Of a stretch of 64,000 nt of DNA, positions 55,092 to 64,000 are shown in pieces; within the stretch, counting starts at the first letter, position 1, and each line of letters begins with the position of its first letter. The position numbers and the translations under genes are program-made. Below the pieces are notes generated by a model. The model saw only the letters and a program-made list of their open reading frames with translations. It did no database searches and was not told where the DNA came from. The DNA comes from Campylobacter devanensis (lineage in GTDB: Bacteria > Campylobacterota > Campylobacteria > Campylobacterales > Campylobacteraceae). The stretch lies in the NCBI RefSeq assembly GCF_002139915.1, contig NZ_CP018788.1, positions 868,001 through 932,000 of the forward strand, written 5' to 3'.

Positions 55092-55913
55092 TTATTTAAC
55101 CCTATAGACAAAGGCGCCACTTGAGACATCTTGGCGTATTTTTTGAATATTTGATTCAATGTTAGAATCAAATGGACCAATTAGAATTTTTACTACTTTG
55201 TTACCATTTACAACAACTTCATGAGTTGTGTATTTATAGCCATTAGCTGTAATTCTTTTAATCAAAGCACTATTTCTATCGAGTTTAGATACAGATGCAA
55301 CTTGAATATATGTTCCCTTAGCTAGGCCGCTTGTAGTAGCTGGCTCTTTTTTAGGTTCTACCTTTTTAGCTGGTTCAGATTTTTTAACAGGTTCTTTTTT
55401 AGGTTCTGATTTTTTAACAGGTTCTACCTTTTTAGCTGGCTCTTTTTCTACCTTTTTAACTGGTTCAGATTTTTTAACTGGTTCTTTTTTATTATCTTTA
55501 ACAGCTGGAGCAGTTGCACCAAATGGCTCTTCAACTTTTGGAGGTAGCACTGGCACAATCATACTAGGTGTAGTATCCATAGCAGCTTGAGCATTTTTAT
55601 ACTCATTTACTATATTTTCAAAACTCTCTTTAGAATTTGAATTATCACTAACAATTGGCACTTGTTCAAAAAGGTCATTTGAGCCACTATTATCTGATGT
55701 ATTAGCAGGCAACTCAGCAGGTAGTAACAGACTATCAGATATATCGTTACCCTTTTTAGTCTCATTTGAATTTAAAAACTTCACAACAATCAATACTACA
55801 ACAAAAATGATAACTAGCAACGCCACACCAATTAAAATTTTGCGTATACCACCAGACTTTTCCTCTTCGTTTTTATCTAGCAAGATATCTTGTAAATTAT
55901 TATTTTCTTCCAT
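55092..55913 (-). CDS. SPOR-domain membrane protein with Lys/Glu/Pro repeats
   Basis: 273 residues. A cytoplasmic acidic start, one membrane helix (ILIGVALLVIIFVVVLIVVK), a long linker with repeated KKSEP / KKVEP / KKEP units (about 140-197) and a C-terminal SPOR domain (GTYIQVASVSKLDRNSALI, KVVKILIGPFDSNIES). SPOR domains bind denuded peptidoglycan at the septum, so a cell-division or envelope role is likely. Same place as Cj0404. Confidence 0.82.
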   Translation of the reverse strand: MEENNNLQDILLDKNEEEKSGGIRKILIGVALLVIIFVVVLIVVKFLNSNETKKGNDISDSLLLPAELPANTSDNSGSNDLFEQVPIVSDNSNSKESFENIVNEYKNAQAAMDTTPSMIVPVLPPKVEEPFGATAPAVKDNKKEPVKKSEPVKKVEKEPAKKVEPVKKSEPKKEPVKKSEPAKKVEPKKEPATTSGLAKGTYIQVASVSKLDRNSALIKRITANGYKYTTHEVVVNGNKVVKILIGPFDSNIESNIQKIRQDVSSGAFVYRVK

Positions 55914-55923
55914 AATTTATCCT

Positions 55924-56466
55924 TTACATATGTTTTGACCAGCTAGCACCACGTTCTTTTTGATAGATCTCATATGGCAAGGCTAGAATATTATACTCTA
56001 ATGGCATATCCATAGTAGGAAACATTCTCCACTCTTGAGGTAACTTTTGTGATAGCATCACTGATAGTTTATTAGCTATTTGACACCCTTCCATAAAGGT
56101 TGTGTGACCTTTATGGACGTATAGATGTAAATGACCAGGGGTTTTGGTCTCATAAGCTGTGAAATTTATAAACCCCTCTTCTCTTAGTAGTAGCTGAGCC
56201 CTATGCCAAAAGCGTTCAGGCATTCTGCCATTATAGTCAAAAACAATATTTTCAACTTTATTTAACCTATTGATCAAAGAGTGTGCTACAATTATTTTAC
56301 GCTCAGCATGTTCCCTTTGTATTGCTAGGCTAAGCGGTTCATCTACTCTTTCAAATTTATCAAAAAAATACCTACCCTTATGCTCAATCTTTTTTACAGT
56401 TAGATCACGCTTGATATAGTAGTGATCTGTAATCATCTTAATAAGCGATAAATCCATACGCTGCAT
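55924..56466 (-). CDS. Conserved epsilon-proteobacterial protein, DUF1882 type
   Basis: 180 residues, cytoplasmic, no signal or membrane helix. It keeps the pattern seen in the Cj0403 family: [38 protein letters not shown] and [17 protein letters not shown]. Several His and Tyr residues cluster in the C-terminal half. The gene shares its end with the start of glyA (TAATG type overlap), so it is read with it. Function unknown. Confidence 0.75.
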   Translation of the reverse strand: MQRMDLSLIKMITDHYYIKRDLTVKKIEHKGRYFFDKFERVDEPLSLAIQREHAERKIIVAHSLINRLNKVENIVFDYNGRMPERFWHRAQLLLREEGFINFTAYETKTPGHLHLYVHKGHTTFMEGCQIANKLSVMLSQKLPQEWRMFPTMDMPLEYNILALPYEIYQKERGASWSKHM

Positions 56467-57710
56467 TAGAATGTCGCTTTATTATAGATGATAAATTGAT
56501 GAGCTAAATCTTTTAATTCGGCTGCGATTTTACGTTGTTTATCAAGATTATTTATATCATCTAATACATCAGCAATGCGATTTGCAATTAACTCAAATTC
56601 AGTCTCTTTCATACCTCTAGCAGTAAGCGCTGGGCTACCTACTCTAATACCGCTTGTTATAAATGGACTTCTAATTTCGCCTGGGACTGTATTTTTATTT
56701 ACCGTAATTCCTGCATTACCTAAAGCTATATCTGCATCTTTACCGCTAAAATCTTTATTTAAGAAACTAACAAGTACAAGGTGATTATCAGTACCGCCAC
56801 TTACTAGATCATATCCACGGCTAATTAAAATTTCACCAAGTTTTTTGGCATTTGCTTTGACTTGTTTAGCATATACCTTCCACTCATCGCTTAAATTATG
56901 CTTAAAGCCTACAGCCTTACCAGCTATAACATGCATTAATGGCCCACCTTGAATTCCTGGGAATATAGAGCTATTGATCTTTTTAGAAAATTCCTCATCG
57001 TTTGTCATGATGATACCGCCTCTTGGGCCTCTTAGAGTTTTATGTGTTGTGGAGCTTACTACATGGCAATGTGGAAATGGATGAGCATGCTCGCCAGCTA
57101 CAACTAACCCCGCTATGTGCGCCACATCAGCAAATAAATACGCACCTACGCTATCAGCGATCTCTCTAAACCGCTTAAAGTCTATCTCTCTAGTATAGGC
57201 ACTCGCACCACAAACTATCATCCTTGGTTTAACAATATTTGCAATATCGGCTACCTTATCATAGTTGATTCTACCATCTAGCTCAACACCATAAAAGAAA
57301 CTCTCATAATACTTACCAGAGCTTGAAACCTTAGCACCGTGAGTTAAGTGACCACCATGGCTTAAATCCATACCTAAAATCTTATCTCCTGGTTTTAAGA
57401 AAGCACCATATACACCCTGATTAGCTTGTGAGCCACTATTTGGTTGAACATTAGCAAATTCGCAACCAAAGAGTTTTTTGCATCTATCAATTGCAATCTG
57501 CTCAATTTCATCTACAAATTCACAACCGCCATAATATCTCTTACCAGGATACCCTTCGGCATATTTATTAGTCAAAATAGAGCCCATAACTTCCATAACT
57601 TCAGGATATGTGAAATTCTCACTAGCAATCATCTCCAAATGATCACACTGACGCTCAAGCTCTTTATTTAAAAGAGCGTAAATCTCTTTATCATAACTTT
57701 CTAAATTCAT
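56466..57710 (-). CDS. glyA: Serine hydroxymethyltransferase
   Basis: 414 residues. [47 protein letters not shown] and the PLP lysine in [15 protein letters not shown] are all present. It makes glycine and 5,10-methylene-THF from serine. It follows lysS in the operon with a 9-base gap and a GGAG site. Confidence 0.97.
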   Translation of the reverse strand: MNLESYDKEIYALLNKELERQCDHLEMIASENFTYPEVMEVMGSILTNKYAEGYPGKRYYGGCEFVDEIEQIAIDRCKKLFGCEFANVQPNSGSQANQGVYGAFLKPGDKILGMDLSHGGHLTHGAKVSSSGKYYESFFYGVELDGRINYDKVADIANIVKPRMIVCGASAYTREIDFKRFREIADSVGAYLFADVAHIAGLVVAGEHAHPFPHCHVVSSTTHKTLRGPRGGIIMTNDEEFSKKINSSIFPGIQGGPLMHVIAGKAVGFKHNLSDEWKVYAKQVKANAKKLGEILISRGYDLVSGGTDNHLVLVSFLNKDFSGKDADIALGNAGITVNKNTVPGEIRSPFITSGIRVGSPALTARGMKETEFELIANRIADVLDDINNLDKQRKIAAELKDLAHQFIIYNKATF

Positions 57711-57719
57711 ATTTACTCC

Positions 57720-59210
57720 TTAATTTTTTGGTTTCATCGCTGGAAATAATATAACATCGCGAATTGATTTTTTATTTAATAGTAGCATTACCAACCTATC
57801 AACACCAAGACCCCAACCAACAGTTGGTGCCATACCATATCCAAGAGCCCTACAATAATCCTCATCCATCTCATGGGCTTCATCATTGCCAGCATCTTTG
57901 CTCTGTATTTGAGCCTTAAATCTCTCATATTGATCAACTGGATCATTAAGCTCATTAAATGCATTTGCTAATTCTCGACCAGCGATAAATAGCTCAAATC
58001 TCTCTGCGATTTCAGGATTTTCATCACTTCTTCTTGAAAGTGGTGAAATTGAAATAGGAAAATCTGTTATAAATGTAGGATTAATTAGCTTACTTTCAAC
58101 ATAATTATCAAAAAGTTCAGCTTGTAAATGACCAAGATCTAACTTATCATTTGCTTCAAATTTATCCTCTTTTAATTTAGCCAATATCTTCTCTTTGTCG
58201 CTTATAATTTCTCTATCTAACCCACCAATTTCTACAAGTGCATCAAGATATTTGATCCTTTTAAATGGCTTAGAAAAATCGATATTTTGACCATCAAATT
58301 CGATTATTTTATCCAAATTTAATTTATCAAGTAGTGTCGCAAATAACTCTTCAGTAAGATCCATAACCTCAAAATAATCATGCCAAGCCCAATAAAACTC
58401 AATACTAGTAAATTCAGGATTGTGAGTTAAATCCATCCCTTCATTTCTAAAGCAACGATTCATTTCAAATACTGCTTCCATACCACCTACGATAAGCCTT
58501 TTGAGATAAAGCTCTGGGGCGATTTTAAGATATCTATCTACGCCTAATGCGTTATGATGGGTGATAAATGGCTTGGCATTAGCCCCGCCTGCTATCGGAT
58601 GCATCATAGGCGTCTCAACTTCTAAAAATCCACGCTCTTCAAAAAACCTTCTAATGGTACTAATAATAATTGAACGCTTAAGAAAATCACTCCTTACATC
58701 CCTATCCATAATCATATCTAGATATCTCTGTCTATATCTAGTCTCAATATCAGTAAGTCCGTGAAATTTCTCAGGTAGTGGTGATATGGCCTTAGTAGCA
58801 AGAGTGATATGGCTTGCATGTAGGCTAAATTCGCCAGTTTGAGTGATAAAAGCATAGCCTTTAACAAGGATTATATCACCAACTTCAAGATTTTTTTTGA
58901 ATTTAGTATAATCCTCCTCGCCTATACTAGCTAATGAGTAATAAATTTGGATATTATCGCTCTCATCTTCTATATTGGCAAATGTTGATTTCCCAGCTAC
59001 TCTTTTTAGTTTTATTCTACCAGATATAACTACCTCTTCTTGGGCCTTTCTCTCACCTTCAGGAAGTTCTTTTATATATCCAAATTTGCTCTTAAACTCA
59101 GAAATATTCATCTCTCTTTTTAAGAAATGCGGATAAGGGCTAACTCCCATTTGTCGTAGCTCATCAGCCTTAGCTAGACGAGTTAATTCTAATTCAGTGT
59201 CAAAAATCAA
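57720..59210 (-). CDS. lysS: Lysine--tRNA ligase, class II
   Basis: 496 residues. OB-fold anticodon domain (about 55-145, [20 protein letters not shown]) and class II core: [20 protein letters not shown] (motif 1), [20 protein letters not shown] (motif 2) and [19 protein letters not shown] (motif 3). It follows fur with almost no gap. Confidence 0.97.
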   Translation of the reverse strand: MIFDTELELTRLAKADELRQMGVSPYPHFLKREMNISEFKSKFGYIKELPEGERKAQEEVVISGRIKLKRVAGKSTFANIEDESDNIQIYYSLASIGEEDYTKFKKNLEVGDIILVKGYAFITQTGEFSLHASHITLATKAISPLPEKFHGLTDIETRYRQRYLDMIMDRDVRSDFLKRSIIISTIRRFFEERGFLEVETPMMHPIAGGANAKPFITHHNALGVDRYLKIAPELYLKRLIVGGMEAVFEMNRCFRNEGMDLTHNPEFTSIEFYWAWHDYFEVMDLTEELFATLLDKLNLDKIIEFDGQNIDFSKPFKRIKYLDALVEIGGLDREIISDKEKILAKLKEDKFEANDKLDLGHLQAELFDNYVESKLINPTFITDFPISISPLSRRSDENPEIAERFELFIAGRELANAFNELNDPVDQYERFKAQIQSKDAGNDEAHEMDEDYCRALGYGMAPTVGWGLGVDRLVMLLLNKKSIRDVILFPAMKPKN

Positions 59211-59678
59211 TTAAATTCCTTTTATCTTTTGTTTATTGCATTCACCACAAACACCATATAGTTGCATAATATGGCCAGTAAGCTTAAAGCCATGCTCTTT
59301 AGCAATTGCTAGCTGGCGCTTTTCTATAATCTGGTCTTCAAACTCAACTATCACACCACACTGCCTACAGATCATATGATCGTGATGAGGCTTATTGGCT
59401 AGTTCAAATTTCTTACCCTGCACACCAAAACTAATTGATGTTACCATACCTGATTCTTCAAGTAAATTTAGACTTCTATAAACTGTAGCAATACCGACAT
59501 TTAGCCCTGGATGGCGTTCTTTGATATACAAATATAACTGCTCTGGGGTAAAATGCTCACTATTATTATATAATGTTTGTAAAAGTACTTCACGCTGTTT
59601 GGTATATTTTAAACCATTATCTCGTAATACCCTCTTAAATCTCTCTAGCAACGCATCATACTCAATATTTTCTATCAT
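59211..59678 (-). CDS. fur: Ferric uptake regulator Fur
   Basis: 155 residues. N-terminal winged helix ([40 protein letters not shown]), then the metal sites: [11 protein letters not shown] and the second Cys pair in GVCGECNKQ. It represses iron-uptake genes when loaded with Fe(II) in Campylobacter. The order fur-lysS-glyA is the C. jejuni one. It overlaps cvpA by 4 bases. Confidence 0.94.
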   Translation of the reverse strand: MIENIEYDALLERFKRVLRDNGLKYTKQREVLLQTLYNNSEHFTPEQLYLYIKERHPGLNVGIATVYRSLNLLEESGMVTSISFGVQGKKFELANKPHHDHMICRQCGVIVEFEDQIIEKRQLAIAKEHGFKLTGHIMQLYGVCGECNKQKIKGI

Positions 59679-60262
59679 TGCTCCACCTTAGTTAAATTTT
59701 CTTCTACTCCCTCAGCACTATCTAAAAGCTCAGGAACGACAATCTGACCACTCTCTACACTCTCTTTAACTTTACTAACATCCATTGCCATAATAAATTG
59801 ACCAGCACTTAATAATATTGGATAAACCTTACTGCCTTCAAAAAATGGAGATATTTTTTGATTTAATACTGAAATTTTTGATACAATCGCAGCTAAAATA
59901 GCAAGAACTAAAAATATCTTTGCTGCTCCAACAAAAAACCCCAATAATCTATCCACAAATCCCAATCCGCTCATTTTTAACATCTTTGATAGTAGATTAC
60001 CAAGCATCAAACATACAAACCAAAATACTAATAAAGCAAGCAAAAATCCAAAGAAAAATTCTGCCGAATCACTGAGTTGATATATATAAAGACTTATTAA
60101 ATCTCCAACTAAATTTGCATTTCTACTAGCGATAATCACACCACCAATAATACCTATAAGGCCAAAAACTTCCTTAATAAGGCCATTTATAATACCCTTA
60201 ATTCCTAAAATAATCACTACAGCGATAATAATAATATCAAACCAAGTAATAAAATCCATCAA
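59675..60262 (-). CDS. cvpA: CvpA-family membrane protein
   Basis: 195 residues with four hydrophobic helices (for example [18 protein letters not shown] and [20 protein letters not shown]) and the CvpA-type loops [20 protein letters not shown] and [15 protein letters not shown]. CvpA was first linked to colicin V production and later to envelope homeostasis; its exact activity is not known. It lies between pilT and fur. Confidence 0.88.
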   Translation of the reverse strand: MMDFITWFDIIIIAVVIILGIKGIINGLIKEVFGLIGIIGGVIIASRNANLVGDLISLYIYQLSDSAEFFFGFLLALLVFWFVCLMLGNLLSKMLKMSGLGFVDRLLGFFVGAAKIFLVLAILAAIVSKISVLNQKISPFFEGSKVYPILLSAGQFIMAMDVSKVKESVESGQIVVPELLDSAEGVEENLTKVEQ

Positions 60263-60272
60263 TTTTTCTCCA

Positions 60273-61307
60273 TTAATTTAAATTTGTCGCATTAAATTGC
60301 ATCGCAATATCTTTTGTTATTATATTTTCATTTAGTGCTTTTTGTATCTCGCTTGCCATAATTCTCATACCACTTTGTGAGCTACCAAGTTGCATTTGAG
60401 AGAGGATTTGATGAATTTTCCCCTCTCTTATTAAATTTGAAATTGCGATATTGTTTAGCATAATCTCAAAAAGCGCAACCCTACCTCCGCCAATTTTTGG
60501 AAGTAAATTTTGAGAAATTACAGCTATTAATGACGAGGCTAAAGAGCTTTTAATATATGCTTGATCACTTGTAGCAAAACTATCTATTATTCTATTTATA
60601 GAGCTTACAGCTGAGTTTGTATGTAGTGTTGCAAAGACCAAATGCCCTGTTTGAGCCGCTTCAATAGTCATTGCCATAGTCTCTTTATCCCTCATTTCAC
60701 CAACTAAAATAACATCTGGGTCCTCTCTAAGAGCATATTTTAACGCTCGTGAAAATGAGCTTGTATCGCTTCCAACATTTCTATGCGAAAATAGTGAGTT
60801 TTTACTAGTATGAATAAATTCTACTGGATCTTCAATAGTAATAATGTGTTTATTTTGACTATAATTTATCTCATTTAAAATTGCTGCTAGCGTAGTACTT
60901 TTGCCACTTCCTGTAGCTCCAGTTATTAGAATTAGCCCCTTTTGTTTCTTAGCTAAATCAAATAATATATCGGGTGCACAAATATCATCAAGTGTTGGTA
61001 TCTCTAGCGGTATAGTACGAAATGCAGCCGAAAGCTCACCATTCATAGTATAATAATAATTTACTCTAAATCTACTATTGCCAAGATCAATAGAAAAATC
61101 AAGCTCTTTAAATTTTTTTAATTCAGCTTTTTGCTCTTCATCTATAAGTGGTAGGCAAATTTCTTCTATATCATTTGGTGTTAGAACTACATTTCCTGTA
61201 GAAACTAGCTCTCCATCAATTCTAATCTTTGGCATACTTCTAGCTACTAAGTGTAAATCACTAGCTTTCTTATCTATTACCAAATCAAGCAAAGATCTTA
61301 TAGCCAT
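60273..61307 (-). CDS. pilT: PilT-like twitching/retraction ATPase
   Basis: 344 residues, PilT length. DLHLVARSMPKIRIDGEL (N-terminal domain), LITGATGSGKSTTLAAI (Walker A), IITIEDPVEFIH (Asp box), DPDVILVGEMRD (Walker B) and TGHLVFATLHTNSA (His box). The AIRAGH-like region reads LIREGKIHQILSQMQLG, which keeps IRE but varies after that. PilT retracts type IV pili; no major pilin or PilB is in this window, but three prepilin-like genes sit at 1.3-3.2 kb. It lies between gatC and cvpA in a housekeeping operon. Confidence 0.88.
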   Translation of the reverse strand: MAIRSLLDLVIDKKASDLHLVARSMPKIRIDGELVSTGNVVLTPNDIEEICLPLIDEEQKAELKKFKELDFSIDLGNSRFRVNYYYTMNGELSAAFRTIPLEIPTLDDICAPDILFDLAKKQKGLILITGATGSGKSTTLAAILNEINYSQNKHIITIEDPVEFIHTSKNSLFSHRNVGSDTSSFSRALKYALREDPDVILVGEMRDKETMAMTIEAAQTGHLVFATLHTNSAVSSINRIIDSFATSDQAYIKSSLASSLIAVISQNLLPKIGGGRVALFEIMLNNIAISNLIREGKIHQILSQMQLGSSQSGMRIMASEIQKALNENIITKDIAMQFNATNLN

Positions 61308-61310
61308 ATT

Positions 61311-61598
61311 CTACTCGATAATTTTTGGAACTTCAAAATTTTTGCCCTGTTTTTGTGGAGCATTTTGTAAAATTATATCTATTACATCACTCTTGCGTGG
61401 TTCATCATCTCTAAGTGGAGTTCCACCGCTTACAGTACTTACTGTAGCTTCTATGCCATCTAAATTTAACTCATTTAAAACATCAACAAAATCGACAATC
61501 TTGCTAAGTTGACCCTTAAACTCTTCACGCTTATCATCCGGAATCTTTAGTGCGCTTAATTTCTCTAATTTTTCAAGCATTTTATCATCAATTTGCAC
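61311..61598 (-). CDS. gatC: Aspartyl/glutamyl-tRNA amidotransferase subunit C
   Basis: 95 residues, the usual size. MLEKLEKLSALKIPDDKREE, LSKIVDFVDVLNELNLDGIE and TVSGGTPLRDDEPRKSDV follow the GatC pattern. It stabilises GatA in the transamidase that makes Gln-tRNA (and Asn-tRNA) from mischarged tRNA. First gene of the - strand run; divergent from the + strand genes that follow. Confidence 0.93.
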   Translation of the reverse strand: MQIDDKMLEKLEKLSALKIPDDKREEFKGQLSKIVDFVDVLNELNLDGIEATVSTVSGGTPLRDDEPRKSDVIDIILQNAPQKQGKNFEVPKIIE

Positions 61599-61760
61599 AG
61601 TTTCACCCCAAATTTAAAATTTTTGAGCGATTATATCATAAGTTTTCTTAGATAGAAATTATCAATATTAGGAACTTTTTAATAATTACCTTTTTATTTG
61701 TTAGATTTAAGATAATTTATGATAAAATTAGCAAATTTTTTATTTTTAAAGGATATTACT

Positions 61761-62318
61761 TTGGCAGTTAAAGAGAATATTGACTATATTAAAAATGAGA
61801 TTAGCTCTCAAGAACAACTATTAGAAAGCGCTATAAAAAGTGAGAGATTTTTTAAACGCAATAAAAAGAGCATTATCACTGCAGGAATTGTTATAGTTAT
61901 TGCGCTTGTTGGTTATAGCATATCAAATGCTTTACAAGAAGCTAGTAAAGCAGAAGTTAATAAAGCCTATAATACCTTAATAAATCACCCAGACGATAGT
62001 AATGCAAAAGAAATTTTAATATCTAAAAACCCATCTTTATATGCTCTTTTTGCAATTAAAACAGCTGATTTAAACTCAACTACAATTATAGATGAGGCGA
62101 TCAATTTAGAGATCGATCCGCTTTTAAAAGAAATTTTAGTAAATTTAAAAGGCCAAGAATCGGCTAAAATTTTATCAAATTATAATGCTTTAATCGATGG
62201 TTATGAACTATTAAAAGATGGCAAAACCGATGCTGCAAAGGCTGAATTTGCAAAAATTCCTCTTAATTCACCACTTCAACAAATTGCTAAAAATTTAGAG
62301 CATTATCAAGGAAAATAG
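61761..62318 (+). CDS. Membrane-anchored TPR/YfgM-like protein
   Basis: 185 residues from the TTG at 61761, which has AAAGGA 7 bases upstream; an in-frame ATG further upstream lies in probable promoter DNA. A cytoplasmic N-terminus with a helix (ENIDYIKNEISSQEQLLESA), one membrane helix (SIITAGIVIVIALVGYSI) and a periplasmic helical part (NLKGQESAKILSNYNALIDG). The build resembles YfgM-type periplasmic TPR proteins, which in other bacteria neighbour bamB. It matches Cj0397 by position and is followed after 1 base by a lipoprotein gene. Confidence 0.7.
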   Translation: MAVKENIDYIKNEISSQEQLLESAIKSERFFKRNKKSIITAGIVIVIALVGYSISNALQEASKAEVNKAYNTLINHPDDSNAKEILISKNPSLYALFAIKTADLNSTTIIDEAINLEIDPLLKEILVNLKGQESAKILSNYNALIDGYELLKDGKTDAAKAEFAKIPLNSPLQQIAKNLEHYQGK

Positions 62319-62319
62319 T

Positions 62320-63321
62320 ATGAATTACAAAGCTTATATTCTATTATCTTTAACACTTTTTATACTTGTTGGTTGTTATACTAAAAGAGAGTATTATAAA
62401 CCTGAGAGTGTATCTAGTAATATAGAATTTACTGGCTCATTAAGCTCAGCCATTCAACAAACTAGCAAATATGGTGCTGTATTAAAAAATGGTAGTGTGC
62501 TGCTAAAAAGTGGAAAGATTATAGAGCTAAATTTGCTTAAAGATGATAACTTTTTAGGAGAGTATCAAGATAAGCTTTTAGTTGCTAATATTGATGGCTC
62601 ATTTAAAGTATTAGTTGACAGTGATGAGTATTACACAAATAAATTTAACACTCGCATAGTCTCAGCCTCTATAAATGATAATCATCTAGCTGCTCTAAGT
62701 GCTGATAACACTATATACCTTATTGATATGATTAGTGATACAATTCTTTTGGAGTATAATATCGGTATAGCCTATGCAATTGATGCAAAGATGGCAAATC
62801 CAATATTTCTAAACTCAATTATAGTATATCCAACACTTGATGGTAAGATTATGATTGTTGATAGAGCTAATGGAAGAATTTTACGTGATGCAGTTGTTAG
62901 TAGTGAGCCGTTTTTTAATAATATTATATTTCTTGATTTGCTAGGCGATAAAATGTTTGCAGCGAGTGCTACAAAATTTATGGCAATTGACCCTAATGGT
63001 GTTAAATATTATGATGGCCAAATAAAAGATGTTTTAATTTACTCTGGTAAAATTTATATTTTCTTAAAAGATGGAGTGGTAGAGATTTTGGATTTGGAGC
63101 TAAATAAAATTGGCAGTCAAAACTTTAAATTTGCCATATTTGCAGGTGCAATTCCACAAGATGATAAGCTATATATCTTTGAAAAAACCGGATATATGTT
63201 TATAACAGATCTAAATTTACAAAATACTCAAGTAATTGAGCTAGACTCAGAAATTAGCAAAAAAAGCTTCACAGGTGCGGACGCTTTCTACTATGATAAT
63301 GAGATATTAAAATTAAAATAA
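62320..63321 (+). CDS. Lipoprotein, possibly beta-propeller (BamB-like)
   Basis: 333 residues. Lipoprotein signal MNYKAYILLSLTLFILVGC with Cys19. The mature part has repeated short strands with the pattern of a propeller (GKIIELNLLKDDNFLGEYQ, VLVDSDEYYTN, GKIMIVDRANGRILRDAVV, GKIYIFLKDGVVEILDLELN). This would fit a BamB-like outer membrane assembly lipoprotein following a YfgM-like gene, but the family is only inferred. Matches Cj0396c by place. It overlaps the next gene by one base (TAATG). Confidence 0.68.
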   Translation: MNYKAYILLSLTLFILVGCYTKREYYKPESVSSNIEFTGSLSSAIQQTSKYGAVLKNGSVLLKSGKIIELNLLKDDNFLGEYQDKLLVANIDGSFKVLVDSDEYYTNKFNTRIVSASINDNHLAALSADNTIYLIDMISDTILLEYNIGIAYAIDAKMANPIFLNSIIVYPTLDGKIMIVDRANGRILRDAVVSSEPFFNNIIFLDLLGDKMFAASATKFMAIDPNGVKYYDGQIKDVLIYSGKIYIFLKDGVVEILDLELNKIGSQNFKFAIFAGAIPQDDKLYIFEKTGYMFITDLNLQNTQVIELDSEISKKSFTGADAFYYDNEILKLK

Positions 63322-63647
63322 TGGATAATAGAATTTGTAATATTTTTAACCAGCGTAAAATTTTACTTAAAAATTTACGCACTCTTGATATTAAAGAATT
63401 TAGTAAAAAGCGTAATTATCAGCTATTTTTAGGAATAGATAAAAGCGGATTTTATAATCTTATCTTTTTTAGGGATTCAAAAAGTAGATTTGTGAGTAAA
63501 GAACTTGAGGAGCTAAGAGAAATTAGCGAACTTGTTAAGAGGAAATTTGATACAAACATAGTTAAATTTGGACTTTTTTACAGCTCGCCGATCTGTTCAA
63601 AGGTTCTAAAATCAAATTCAGATTGGAAATTTTATGATTTTATGTGA
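63321..63647 (+). CDS. Conserved hypothetical protein (108 aa), Cj0395-like by position
   Basis: 108 residues, basic, cytoplasmic: LGIDKSGFYNLIFFRDSKSR and SKELEELREISELVKRKFDT stand out. No motif I can name. It begins inside the stop of the lipoprotein gene and ends 14 bases into coaX, so it is a tightly coupled operon member. Confidence 0.6.
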   Translation: MDNRICNIFNQRKILLKNLRTLDIKEFSKKRNYQLFLGIDKSGFYNLIFFRDSKSRFVSKELEELREISELVKRKFDTNIVKFGLFYSSPICSKVLKSNSDWKFYDFM

Positions 63648-64000
63648 TATTGGAAATACAAATGCCTCATTTTTTGATGGTAGAAGAGTTTGGAATTTAA
63701 CCATTGATGAATTTATGGCTTATGAGCCAACAGAAAAAATTTACTACATTAATGTAAATGATAAAGCTGAACAAAAACTTTTAAACCATTTATTTATCGA
63801 TATTTCATCATATATTAAGTTAAATAGCACATATATTGGTTTAGGCATTGATAGGGCTGCTGTATGCTATGCTATAAATAATGGCCTAATTGTAGATGCT
63901 GGAAGCGCTATAACTCTTGATTTAATGGCAAATGGTTGTCATATTGGTGGTTTTATAATTCCTGGGATATCTACAACACTTAAAAGTTTGCAAAATATCT
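63634..64000 (+). CDS. coaX: Type III pantothenate kinase (cut by window edge)
   Basis: The first 122 codons are present, with no stop before the edge. MILCDIGNTNASFFDG holds the DxGNT phosphate motif of the ASKHA fold; GLGIDRAA and VDAGSAITLDLMANGCHIGG follow in order as in CoaX. It phosphorylates pantothenate in coenzyme A synthesis without potassium-type feedback control. The start at 63634 overlaps the preceding gene by 14 bases. Confidence 0.93.
   Translation, partial: MILCDIGNTNASFFDGRRVWNLTIDEFMAYEPTEKIYYINVNDKAEQKLLNHLFIDISSYIKLNSTYIGLGIDRAAVCYAINNGLIVDAGSAITLDLMANGCHIGGFIIPGISTTLKSLQNI

Noticed and set aside
55330-55500. Short tandem repeats as a CRISPR-like or non-coding array
   Set aside because: The repeats keep one reading frame and encode the KKSEP/KKVEP linker of the SPOR protein; unit length and spacing do not fit CRISPR.

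Overview
This 64 kb window is AT-rich, densely coding bacterial chromosome. It looks like a Campylobacter species outside the jejuni/coli group. The reasons are BamD, FliW, CtsT-type pseudopilins, a Cj0977-like protein, RacRS, an L-lactate permease followed by the three-gene LutABC/LldEFG oxidase, Campylobacter-style promoters (TATAAT or TAAAAT with T-rich upstream DNA), and several gene blocks that, from memory, keep the C. jejuni order (lon-bamD-fliW; pepD-lipoprotein-cmoB-Cj0977; MBL-nadE-lpxK-thrC-kdsB; ilvC-DUF610-dprA-ruvX-RNA methylase; dnaJ-racR-racS-recR; aroE-SPOR-DUF1882-glyA-lysS-fur-cvpA and gatC-Cj0397/0396/0395-coaX). The species is not assigned. I saw no rRNA, tRNA, CRISPR array, prophage or insertion sequence.

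Layout. 1-3.2 kb: lon (5' end only) and bamD, then fliW and three translationally coupled prepilin-like genes. 3.2-6.8 kb: hpf; a terminator whose stem holds a C10-T11 tract; a PseA/WbpG-type sugar amidotransferase; a 496-bp gap with remains of a decayed gene; and pepD. 6.8-8.4 kb: a small lipoprotein, cmoB and a hotdog protein. 8.4-17.3 kb: an MBL hydrolase, then an overlapping + strand series: nadE, a DegT-family protein without its catalytic lysine, lpxK, argB, a thrC with a CutA-like N-terminal domain, kdsB and two paralogous diguanylate cyclases. 17.5-26.5 kb: CoA-transferase, UvrD/Rep helicase, mltG, a YhdP/AsmA-like protein that overlaps mltG head to head, and htpG. 26.7-31.2 kb: lactate uptake and oxidation. 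31.2-37.2 kb: a two-component system with a small exported protein, an M23 peptidase, small proteins and glyS. 37.2-44 kb: a - strand run of nucleic-acid genes (nuclease, trmL, purU, RNA m5C methylase, ruvX, dprA), a DUF610 protein and ilvC. 44-49.3 kb: HDOD protein, rnr, holA and rpsF-ssb-rpsR. 49.3-50.5 kb: a decayed surface-polysaccharide acyltransferase. 50.6-54.3 kb: dnaJ and racR-racS-recR. 54.3-61.6 kb: a - strand housekeeping operon that includes a pilT. 61.7-64 kb: three cell-envelope or unknown genes and the start of coaX.

How the genes work together. Most of the content is core physiology: translation (hpf, glyS, lysS, gatC, rpsF, rpsR, cmoB, trmL), DNA repair, uptake and replication (recR, ruvX, dprA, ssb, holA, helicase), envelope assembly (bamD, lpxK, kdsB, mltG, the AsmA-like protein, M23 peptidase) and carbon metabolism (lactate oxidation, CoA-transferase). 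Accessory content is confined to two places: the amidotransferase with its adjacent decayed gene at 3.8-5.3 kb, and the acyltransferase pseudogene at 49.3-50.5 kb. Both look like remains of variable surface-glycan genes.

Most worth a second look: the lysine-less DegT protein inside a lipid A/Kdo gene run, the CutA-like/threonine synthase fusion, the homopolymer-containing terminator ahead of the sugar amidotransferase, the -24/-12 (sigma-54) promoter of fliW, the overlapping head-to-head mltG/AsmA starts, and the multi-lesion acyltransferase pseudogene. I found no clear defence system or other wholly new multi-gene system.
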